Of a stretch of 64,000 nt of DNA, positions 46,261-56,306 are shown piece after piece. Below the pieces are notes generated by a model. The model was not told the DNA's origin and ran no database searches. It saw nothing but the letters and a program-made list of their open reading frames with translations. Position numbers and translations under genes: made by a program. Source of the DNA: Brienomyrus brachyistius (Eukaryota > Chordata > Actinopteri > Osteoglossiformes > Mormyridae); NCBI RefSeq assembly GCF_023856365.1, contig NC_064554.1:2719001-2783000 (forward strand). Direction: 5' to 3'. Every line of letters starts with the position of its first letter. Position 1 is the first letter of the stretch.

Positions 46261-47962
46261 TACAGCAGATGTATAGGAAGGAGGGAATCGGTACTCACCT
46301 AATTAACCCCTTCCATGCACTGCTTGCATTTCAGATGTCTCAAGAGAGAAAAGTATTACATCATATTTGTATCAATACTAATGCTAAAAACTGAAAATGT
46401 GGTCCTTATTCCTGGATGGGAAAATTCCATTCAAAATTAATAGTAGAAAAAAGTATTAAAATCAGTTTTTAGTCCAGTAGAGAAAAATACAGTCCAGAAT
46501 TGAAAAGAATATGACTGTTTCAAACAGGAATTCGTTCCCAGTCATACATATACTCCTCAAAAAATTAAACATACAAATAAAAAAAAGACAATCCAAAATT
46601 CATTTAATCACAGTTATTAAACCAAGCTCTATAAAACCTCTCCGGCGAACTTCAAACACAGCTGAGGTGGAACATTTATTCTTAGCAGAAGAGGCAAAAC
46701 ATCAGCATAGAAACTATGAGGTGGCAGAATAAATTTCTGCACTTATCCAGCTATGTCCAAAATTCTGCCTCACACACACACTAATTCTGGTATAAGTTTT
46801 TGGTCGGCTGGTAATCCAGTTAAAATTTTCTGCAAAACCCCCACCCTCCTATCCTCGTATTGCTAAAAATGATTTTTTAAAAACACTTACTCAAACACAA
46901 AAGCATCCCCCCCTTTAAATGAACCCAAATGAAACTGTGAAATGAATGGAGTTTCATGGAGGCGGAGACCACAATGCCTATTTATGATTATCGAATGTAA
47001 AAAAAAAAAATAAAATAAATAAAACAAAACAAATCAACGGATGAACCGGATAAAGTCAATGAAGGAAAGAAATGGCTGTATAGAGATGAAGGGATGAAAA
47101 AGGGGTGACAGAGAGAAAGTATGAGGGGAGAAAAGAAAAAAAATCCTTTAAAAAGGTAAAAAAAAAATCAGCGAGGGTTTTAGTCCATTCTATTTCAGTG
47201 CTTGTGCGTGTGTGTCAGAGGAAGAGTGAGAGAGCGCAAGAAAGAGAGAGAGAGAGAGAGAGCGAGGGAGAGAAGGGGAGGGAGAGAGAGAAAGGGAGGG
47301 AGAGAGGGAGAGAGAGAGAGACGAAGAGAGGGGGGCACAGGTGACGGACCAGTAGAGTAGGAGAACAGACATAGAGACAGCCTGGAAAATAGTGCTGCGG
47401 CAGATGCTAAGAGGCTGTCATTAAAAAGTGCAGCTCGAGAAGCAGATTACAGGTTAGTGAGCACGAAACGGCAACATGGACGCCATCCTGGAAGGACCGG
47501 CTGGCATGTGTCATATGAAAAGCCTTTGAAATGGCACTTTGGTCATGCTGAGATCGCGGCAGTGAAGGCCTCCGGGACTTTGATGGAGGGTCTGACTGAG
47601 CGGGAGCGGTTGAAAGAAAGAGAGAAAGAGATGGAGAGGGGGGAGGAAATGAGGCACACGGCGGGCAGACTTTAATGAAAACACCGGCAAGACAGAAAGG
47701 AACAAGTGTCTACTCTTAAAGTCACAGCATGAGAAGGTAGTTCTTTGTTGCATGTCAGAGAGGAGCTGGATAGAGTGATAGGAGGGAGGGGGCGGAATTT
47801 ATCATGGAAAACGGCGACACATGGACCGACTGAGCTGGGCAAACCAGAACTTCTCTCAGCCATACTTCAGAGCTCGCCGGCAAGCGTCTGACGCAAATGT
47901 GCTGCACACACAGAAGTGCACACGGGAGTGACAGATGGAGAACAGAGTGTGAACAAACCTAC

Positions 47963-48700
47963 CTAAAAGGCTAATAAAGGATCCCAGGAAGAGTGAGGCA
48001 AGGAGCAGAGAGTGAAAGCCAGGATGCGGGTGACACCAATGGAGAGGTGGGCGTTTAAAAAATAAAAAGAAAAAAAGGCAAATCTCAGTTTAAATGGGCT
48101 GCATTTAGAAAGGGGTGTGGGAAAGTGGGGGAGGGGGGGGTGGGGTTAAAAGTGAGAGGAGTAGAGAGACTGGCGAGCCCAGGATGGGGATGATGAGGGA
48201 AAGAGATGCGAAATCAAGTGTTCTCCCCCGTCAGCCCCCCTAATCCTCACGGTGCTCGCAAAAGGAAAAAATTGTAGAGCAGGTAGATGGAGAAATAGAT
48301 AAGGAGGCAGAGGAGGGAGAGTGTAAAGAGGTGAAGTGACAGAGTGCCCCCAAGCAGCACGATGAGGATGATGAAGAAGAAGCAGCGGAACAGAAGTATG
48401 AATACTCCGGAGATTTCCGTTATATCTTTTTAAGGAGGGGGGTTCTCAGGCATTAACCCCCCTGCCCCTCACCGCCAACAGCTTTCCGATGCCTCTTCAG
48501 AAAAAGCACAGACTTAGCTTAAAAATGCAGAGATGTACAAGCGTCCTTTCGGCGGTGAGATCTGTCTCTGCAGAGCCTCATTGCATGCGGCGCGGAGCAG
48601 CATCAGGATAGCGCCGGACGCAGGGCTGGTACGCCATCGCTGCCCTGAGCCGAGAGCGTGCTCTGGATGCTCCCACCCACCTCAGGGAAAAAAAGAGATG
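47963..48700 (-). other. Candidate grin2b noncoding first exon (weak)
   Basis: On the minus strand a moderately GC- and CpG-rich start (around 48580-48680) runs into a pyrimidine-rich stretch. It ends at a good donor, CCTTTTAG-GTAGGT (GT at 47962-47961). Short upstream frames are present. The acceptor at 33071 requires such an exon somewhere to the right, but nothing here proves this is the one. Confidence 0.22.
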
Positions 48701-49133
48701 CAGTGAGGGAGGAAAGGAGGTGTGTCCTTTCAGGGGGGGGGGGGTCAAAAGAGTGAAAGAGTGTGAGGATGTGTCTTTACAGAGTGTATTTGTGTGTCCC
48801 CGAGGAATAAATTTATAGAACACAACACCGTCTGCTGCTAGAAATCACAGATTGCGTGTGATGCCTTCAGCAAGAGCAACTTTCTTGGAAATTCTCGCTT
48901 TTCCCACTGACCTCATGGGAGTCCAGTCTGCCATGTTCTCCACATCAGGTCAGAAGCGGTGCTTGGACAGTTTGGTTTGTAATTCAAGCTAGTGTCTAAA
49001 TACAGCCTTTCTGTCACCCTAACCGATATGACAATTCTAGCACCCATACAAAAGAGTCTAGATGTTTAGTATGCTTGTATCCAGTTTAAAAAAACTGCTT
49101 TTTATTTACACTTAAATAGTAATTCTGGTTAGT

Positions 49134-49147
49134 GTTACCATGGCAAC
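49134..49147 (+). promoter_or_regulatory. RFX X-box-like motif
   Basis: GTTACCATGGCAAC fits the RFX consensus fully (GTNRCC, AT spacer, GGCAAC). No nearby transcription start is known. Confidence 0.4.
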
Positions 49148-50059
49148 TTAAGGTTAAACTGGAATTCTTGTTATCATCTGTACATAGAGAAAACCAGACC
49201 TGCTTTAATCTATGCAGCCTTTGCCTTATGGCTGGTTCACAACACAGCCAGCCCATCAAGGACAGATATTCCACAGACATACTTGAATGTCTGTACACAC
49301 CCAGTTTCTATTCCCATCTCCTCTCTGTCAACCTCCTCGCTTGCGTCTCCCTCTCATGTCTTTCCTCCTCCATCCCTTTCTCCTAGCAGCTTCCCCTCCG
49401 TCTCTCACTCCATCACCTCATCTGCATCTCGTTCCCCTCCTACAGCACCCTTTTACATATTTCCTTTCCCTTTATGTCTTCATTCTGACTCCATACTCCC
49501 GTTTTCGATTCTGGTGCCAGTAGACTCTGCCAGAAAAACAATGCTTTATGTTATGTAATGTGAAAAAATGGACAACGGCAATAAGCAGCATTCCAAACAC
49601 ATTTGGGCCAAAGATGTACAACTACCCGAAAAGGAAACAAGGCATTAATAATTGTCAGCAACATAAATTGTGCAAATGCATTACATTATTCGTCGATGCA
49701 GCCTCAGTATTTTTCTGAAACTCTGGCAGCGACACCCAGAGGTTTTTGACAACTATTGCTCATTTTTCATCCGTGAACACAAGCGATGGCTAATACTGCA
49801 CCCGTGTGGCCGGTAAGTTAATGCAAGAATATGTACTTATTAATATAGGGAGATAATAAGGAACAAACATTATATTGCATTTGTAATTTAAAAAAAAATG
49901 TAATGGACTACACTGATGTCTCACATTGGTTTTGCATCACATTGTGGGTGTGAAGTTTGCACCTTTGCCCCATGTCACGCACGGTTGGTGATCAGCTGGC
50001 ATCCCATCTAGGGTGTAACCCAGCCTGCATTTCTCAGTTAGCTGTGTTAACTTAACCTA

Positions 50060-50270
50060 GTAATCATGACTGTCCAGTAGATATGTTCCTTACCTGAACT
50101 CTCATTGGACGACGATGAAGATTGTCCAATAGGAATGCTCCTTACCTAAATTCTTATTGGAAGACGATGACTGTCCAATAGGAATGCTCCTTACCTAAAC
50201 TTTTATTAGACAATGGTGACTCCGATAGCAATGCTCCTTACCTAAGCTCATATTGGACAATCATGGCTTC
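50060..50270. repeat. ~55-bp tandem repeat carrying inverted CCAAT boxes (4 copies)
   Basis: Each unit holds GTCCAATAGGAATGCTCCTT ACCTAA followed by TTATTGGA or a variant, so CCAAT occurs once on each strand per unit. Copies are about 80-90 per cent alike. Confidence 0.8.
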
Positions 50271-52398
50271 TAGCTCGAGTTAACCCAGCCAAACAGAAAT
50301 CTAGTTTCATAGAACAACCCCCAGTGTCATAAGCAGCTGGATAACAGATTGATGTATCTTTCATAAGACAGCAGATGAATGAGAAAATTAACATCACGTT
50401 TAGTTCAGCGACAACTGAAAGCAAAGTTCCTGACACAGCTAATCACTAAGCTACATTATTTTGTACTATGCATTGTCCCCTTCTAACTTCAATCAAATTA
50501 GCCTAATGCTAGACTTTAACGTGTTTTAAAATACATTTTTCCTCATTATTTACGAGTTAGGACAATAAAAACACGTATGTTTCTTTGTCTCAAGGATTGA
50601 GGAAAGGTCTTTTCTACTGTAGATTCATACTAGGCCTATATTCGGCACAAGCTCGCCTTTTCGTGTACTAGATCGTGTACTAGAGAAATAAACAACAAAA
50701 CATCAAGGTTTACCTTAACTTATACCCAAATAAAAAGTTTACTTCGATAATGAATTACTACGCAGGATCGATTCTAACAGCAGCTGGACTCCAGTTACCC
50801 GCGAGGGAGACGATCTTTAATGTCTCCTAATACTCATACCTTTAAATAACTGTTTTAGGGACGAAATACCTCTCAATATTACACTTTGGTCGACACAGGT
50901 CTATCAATATATGAATGTTCGTGTTAATCTTGAGCTCTGAAGCAGCTTTAGAAAATGCAGAGGCGCCAGGTCGCCACGAAACAAGGTCGGTGCAAATGCA
51001 CACGATGTATACTTGATATTTTATTTTCTAAGTATAAACAATAAACATGGATGTGCATAATGTGCCCCCAATGCAAATCAAACCTGTAATTATAGTTCAT
51101 TTCAAGAATAAATCTTGTCTAGAATAATATCTTACCCAGACAGCTGCGTTTGAAGCACGTTAAGCTACAAACTTATCTGACGTCCTAATGAACAGCATGA
51201 CGAGGTTTTATTTTATAAGATGTATGACTTGATATGTTTGAAAATGCAGTTTGTCCAAATGACAAAATCATACAATTAGTCGACTGGCGGATGAAGGAAT
51301 TGCCTTTGTAATTTTTGAAGTATTAAGTCGGTAACATGTTTTAGGTTTGTCCTATCAGGTAATTAATGTATTCCCTTCGTCGTTTCTTTATAGCAGTTTT
51401 CCCGCGGAAACGAACACTATAGTAGATTGATCCGTGTCTCCCACGCATTGGCGGAATTTCCATACTCACCCCTAAAAGCACATAAGCCTAAAACAGACGA
51501 AGCGCTCTCCCCTAATGCCGTTTAACTGACCATTCAGGCCGCCTAATTCAGCCTAAACTGCCATTTAACTAAAGGCCATCACGAAATGTTTAAAATTCGG
51601 GGCACATTGGTTCTGGTCACGGTGCAAAACCCAGCAGGAAATGTGCAGTAACAACTGCAGTGCAGAGCAGCTATTCTTAATCACTTATTCACAATATTAT
51701 GTGACTTCGTAACACATTTTATAATACATCATTATCTACAGGCTCTTTAGACGTACTGCTGCTATTGAACAAATCTCAGAACTTGTCAGATTATATATAT
51801 TCTCTCTAGAAATGCCAATATGAGTATTTTCTTTGTTAGAAATGGCGTGATACATAGGACTACAGTAGTACCTTATATCATACATAATTCAAATAGGGGG
51901 CACCTGTAACTGAATAAATGTTTAAAATTTTGGCAAGCCGTTACATTTCATTAATATGCCAGCAACTGATGTATTCCTCATTGTATTAAACAAACAGCCC
52001 ATCTTGCCAGTATTTGTGACCTCATAAACCTTAAATGGTACTCGCAAAAGTGCAAAGGAATAATGCTTTAAGAATATTTATTGATGTCTATAATGTAACA
52101 ATCAACATCTCCTCAAAAACAGACATATAATCGTTTGTAATGTGGAAGCAGAGTTCCAGTACTTGGGTCTATGAAAATAATTTTTACGTCATATTTTTTA
52201 CCATCCTACCATCTTGTGGCAAATACGAGTACTGCAGTTGAATTGAACCTAAGTTCCTATACAGTGTATTGCAAGATGGCAACATGCCGAGAGAAACATT
52301 GTTTCCCTAAGGGCAATGAACATTTTTAAAAGTGAACGTGAGTTTACTTACATTTAGATTGGAAAATATAATTAAATATTTCAAATATATATTAAATA

Positions 52399-52927
52399 CA
52401 CTGCCCTGCCAAAAAAAAAGTCCCCATATGAATTTATATCAGCAAATACTTAAGAGCCAATGACTGGATCAGCAACGTTATGCAGCAATAAAGTAAAGTC
52501 AGTTGAGTACCTGAATCTACTGACTGGCCAGGTAACACCTCCATCCATCAGCAATGGGGTTTTCTCTTCCCTGTTGGCATGGGCGTATTTCAGGATAAGG
52601 ATGCCAGGATTCATTGGGTTCAAATTGTGAAAGAGTGGTTCAGGGAGCACGAGAAATCATTTTTACGGATGACTTGGTCACCACAGAGTTGTGACCTTAA
52701 CCTCATTGAAGGTCTTTGGGATGAGCTGAAGGAGGCTTTATGGAGGTTCAACTCACTTGTCAATACAGGATCTCAGGGAGAAATTAATGGAAATCTGGAT
52801 GAAAAGTAGGGTGAGATGCTGCATTAACTTGTGGAAACAATGCCAAGACAAATGTTCGCCATGATCAAAGCTAAAGGTGGTCCAACGAAAAATTCAAATG
52901 ACAACTTTTTTTTTTGCCCGTGAAGTG
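52399..52927 (+). mobile_element. Tc1-like transposon, internally deleted, with transposase remnant
   Basis: The terminal repeats (CACTGCCCTGCC plus A-run on the left, the complement of CACTTCACGGGC plus A-run on the right) are flanked by TA. The interior 52579-52806 still encodes about 70 residues of the Tc1 transposase end: HWVQIVKEWFREH, then SPQSCDLNLIEGLWDELKEA, which contains the final D..E part of the catalytic triad. The amino-terminal two thirds are gone. Confidence 0.85.
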
Positions 52928-52979
52928 TATATCAGTTAAATGAACAGAAATGTACCCGTTCTCACATTAAGGCCTAAGA

Positions 52980-53160
52980 TGGGTAAAGTATGTCATCCCG
53001 CACCGTGTCTCGAGGACTGGCATCAGCTGGACTACGGGCTCACCCTCCCATGTGTAGGCAGCAGTTAACACCAGTGCAGAGACGGCTGTGTTTGACATGG
53101 TGCCATAACCGAGAGGCATGGAATGATGATGACTTCATTTCATTTCCACCACGTATATAT
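52980..53160 (+). mobile_element. Tc1-like transposase fragment (second family)
   Basis: The frame from 52990 reads SSRTVSRGLASAGLRAHPPM, then QLTPVQRRLCLTWCHN and WNDDDF. This is the DNA-binding to early catalytic segment of another Tc1 transposase subfamily. It breaks before the FSDES-type catalytic aspartate motif. It starts about 50 bp after the previous element. Confidence 0.8.
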
Positions 53161-54479
53161 AAAGGTCTGAACCCCACAGTCAGGATTTTTTTTATTTTTT
53201 CAACTCATCCCAGGGAGCCTGAATTCATGTATTGTGTTTCATCCTGAATTTTTGAGTTCTGTGAGAGAACATTCGTCTGTTTATTGATAACTGGAACATT
53301 TGTACATATAGATGGTGGGGAGGGGGGAGATGCAGGTCTAGTAAAATAGAGCCATTGGTACAGAAAAGCATATTTCAACTTAAAAAGTCACATTGCTGTG
53401 ACCATTCACACTACTGAGCTGCTGCAAGATCTCAGCGAAGATCTTCTTTACAGCGAAGAAGAAACCTGGAGCTTTTTGCTTGATCTCTGTTCTCTGGCAT
53501 TCAGTGTTGCTTTTTTTTAAACTCTAACCTAAGCTCTTTAACAACTTCAGTATGCTGCCACTGACTGAGGCAAATACAGGCATGCAGGCTGTCTGCCTTT
53601 GTCAGCCTGACAAATTATTTCTGTACACACTTCATATATGTATACACACATGCACAGGCATGATAATATGCATATATTCATATGGATATTATGAAAACAT
53701 CAATGCAATAACATCCTCACACTGTGATTCATGAGTCTCGTTTTGGAAAATCCTTCTACATCTTGCTCTGCAGTGGCACTGGGATGCCCCTTGACTCACT
53801 TAGTCTGTGTGCCTCTTAAACCTTTTCATCAGACAATCTCGACAGCATATTAAGTTTGATTTTGCCCACGCTCCCAAAAAGAAAGATTCAAAAGACATTC
53901 AACCATGCAGATGACATCGCCAGTCTTGGGGCTGAGCCAGCGAAAGTACTGGAGTCCTTCAGCACACATTTGGGAGACTTGGCCACCAGGTGGACTAGAG
54001 CACCATTTTTCTCAGTTGTGGTTTAAAAAAAAAAACAGGAAAACCAGCATCCACGTGAGCGCTGATCATATCAAGGCTTGGGAGTGACTTTGCTGGCTGT
54101 GGGAGGGGCCAGCTCAGGAGGGTGGAGCATCATATCTGAGGAAAACCTTGCTGGGTGGAGAACATTGGCCCTGAGGCACATTACATGTAACTGGAAATTA
54201 TTGTTTGAACAGAAATAACTACAGATTAGAATAGCACTTTTGAACCATTAGTGTGAAGAACTGTGGCAAGGAATCATAGTTCATCCCGGAATGCCGCAAG
54301 GATACAGAACTGATCGCTGCCTGGGAAAATTCCCCAACTGGTGAAATTTCCAAAGTGGATAAGGCAACCTGATACAAGTGGTATAGTCACTTATGGTCAT
54401 ATAAAATTTAAACAATACGAAATTGAGAAACTTTGATAAACCGTTGAGGTAAATCGCATGATAGCACACATCAGATTAC

Positions 54480-54525
54480 ATTACACTACAGTGTACACAT
54501 TACACTACATTACATTACAGAAACA
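54480..54525. repeat. (ATTAC)n-like repeat
   Basis: TACATTACACTACA-type pentamers repeat irregularly. Confidence 0.7.
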
Positions 54526-55479
54526 AGCCTAATTCCACCCAATCATACGGTATCCTTTTAAGAATGGACACCCTCTGCCCAATCAACGCGCAGCAAGGTT
54601 GATTGAGTTAACGGAGCACGTCACATGCTACTCTTTTGGTAAGAGTATGGAAGAGATGAGTGCCCCCCCCCCCCAGAGAAAGCTTCAAATGGCAAAGTGA
54701 CAGCTCAGCAGGCACATCATCTTTAAAATGGAGATATTGTGGATAAAAAAAGGTAAGAAAGAGAGAGATGTGGGTGATGTGGCAGTACATTTTGCATTTC
54801 AAAGTCTGACATGCAGCAGACTAGTGCTGCTGTGTGCCGCAAACTCCGCCGAATACTTGTGAAAACTAAAACTTATTTCACCACTCGAAGCTTGGCCACT
54901 CATATGAAATGCAAGTGCTTACAGTAACAAACACCAGCAATTAGGATTTCTACTTCCAATCTGAAGGAATATGGGACGAATCACTTCCCGTATTGGTTAA
55001 AAATGGTACAGGTGACAACTCTAGAAGCAATGCCAAGCCCCCCCCGTAATGAGCAGCGAGGCAGTCAAGCGGGAAAAAAAACAGCAACATACTGTACTGT
55101 TAGCATATTACTAATGACAGTAATATACTTAGTATTTTATTAAAGTTAATTTTTTGCAGTCCATTTAATTTGTCACCTGTTGCATGCTCTTAATCTTTAA
55201 GGGGGACCATAAAGCTATTTTAACCAAAAATTGAGCCTTGAAGTAAAGAAATGTATCATAGCAAATTATATCGTGATAATTATATCGATATTGTGATAAA
55301 ATATTTAGCCATTTTGTCTAGCTGTATGAGGGACAACTCCCCCCCCCCAGACTGGGAACATGGTAAATGATGAATAGCTGGGCCTTGGGGGGTGGGAAGG
55401 TTCACAGACACTTCTCTACACGGCTCATTTTCGTTAACTGAAATGTATCACGTTGAGACACAGAAACACACACGACAAA

Positions 55480-55832
55480 TAGATTTGTTTAATGTCTTTA
55501 TTGAAACCTTTTCTGCAGTCTGGTTGCCAGACAAAATGTAAAAAATTAATAGTCATCTGTCACTGACTTTCTAACTGCGCACTTGAATCTGTGCAGCACT
55601 TAAAATACGTACATATAGACATTTTTTACAATGTTCAGCTTTGTTATATATATATATAAAATAAAACTTAAAAATCAACGAAACTGCGTAATTTAGCAAA
55701 GTAACTCCTTGCTTTCAAACAACAGTTTCAACACTGATCTTTTCATGTCTTGGGTGGTGCATGGTGAAGGGCAAACACTTTTTCTAGAAATACTATGCCG
55801 CCCCAGCTTCACGTCGCTGACTCCAGGACGGC
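55480..55832 (-). other. atf7ip: atf7ip 3' UTR with poly(A) signal
   Basis: An AATAAA on the minus strand at 55497-55502 lies about 330 nt past the stop. The exact cleavage site is inferred. Confidence 0.55.
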
Positions 55833-56306
55833 TCAGCCGGACGAGGACGGGGCGATGACGTCGGTGCACTGGGGCTCGCAGAATGGCCCGAAGCGGCCGT
55901 AAATGTCGCGGGCGCGGACAGCGAAGTAGTACTTGGACCCAGAGACGAACTGGGTGAGCGTACAGGCCATGGGCAGGGCCAACGCCTTCACCTCACCGAT
56001 CTTCTTCCACTGCGAGGCCGGAGAGGCCGGCCCGTCCTGGTGGTAGGCGTACAAGTGGTAGCTATCCACTGGGGCGCAACTGCGGTCGACCTCGGCCACA
56101 GACCAAGATAACACGATGCCGTTCTGGCTCTGCACGCGAGCCAACTTCAGCTGCGGCTGCTGTGGCAGGGAAGTGTGACTCGCCTCTGGGGGGAGACGGG
56201 CTGGCGGCGATGGCGGGGGGGGCAGCACAGGGATGCCACTTTGGCTAGCCCCACATGTGGACGCTGGGCCCGAGGTGGCACTGGTGTACTTCTTAGAGTG
56301 GGATTC
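55833..56306 (-). CDS. atf7ip: atf7ip last exon (fibronectin type III domain and stop)
   Basis: This 474-nt exon, entering in phase 0, encodes 157 residues: a Pro-rich linker, then the FNIII domain, ending DVIAPSSSG. Acceptor CCCTCCCAG. In mammals this domain contacts MBD1. Confidence 0.94.
   Translation of the reverse strand, partial: ESHSKKYTSATSGPASTCGASQSGIPVLPPPPSPPARLPPEASHTSLPQQPQLKLARVQSQNGIVLSWSVAEVDRSCAPVDSYHLYAYHQDGPASPASQWKKIGEVKALALPMACTLTQFVSGSKYYFAVRARDIYGRFGPFCEPQCTDVIAPSSSG

Larger units (their letters stand above)
33071..55832. other. Intergenic and 5' noncoding region between grin2b and atf7ip
   Basis: Across 22.8 kb I see no conserved protein-coding exon on either strand. 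Contents are simple repeats, SINE and MITE pieces, broken Tc1-like elements, a CpG-dense patch at about 45470-45610 and a possible grin2b first exon at about 48 kb. Long AT-rich single-copy stretches (49.5-52.3 kb, 36.5-38.2 kb) may hold conserved noncoding elements, which cannot be judged without alignment. Confidence 0.65.

Noticed and set aside
48247..48435. Minus-strand 54-codon hydrophobic frame resembling a membrane tail (FFFIILIVLLGG...)
   Set aside because: It has no ATG and the strand is pyrimidine-rich, which produces Leu/Phe/Ser-rich frames by composition alone.
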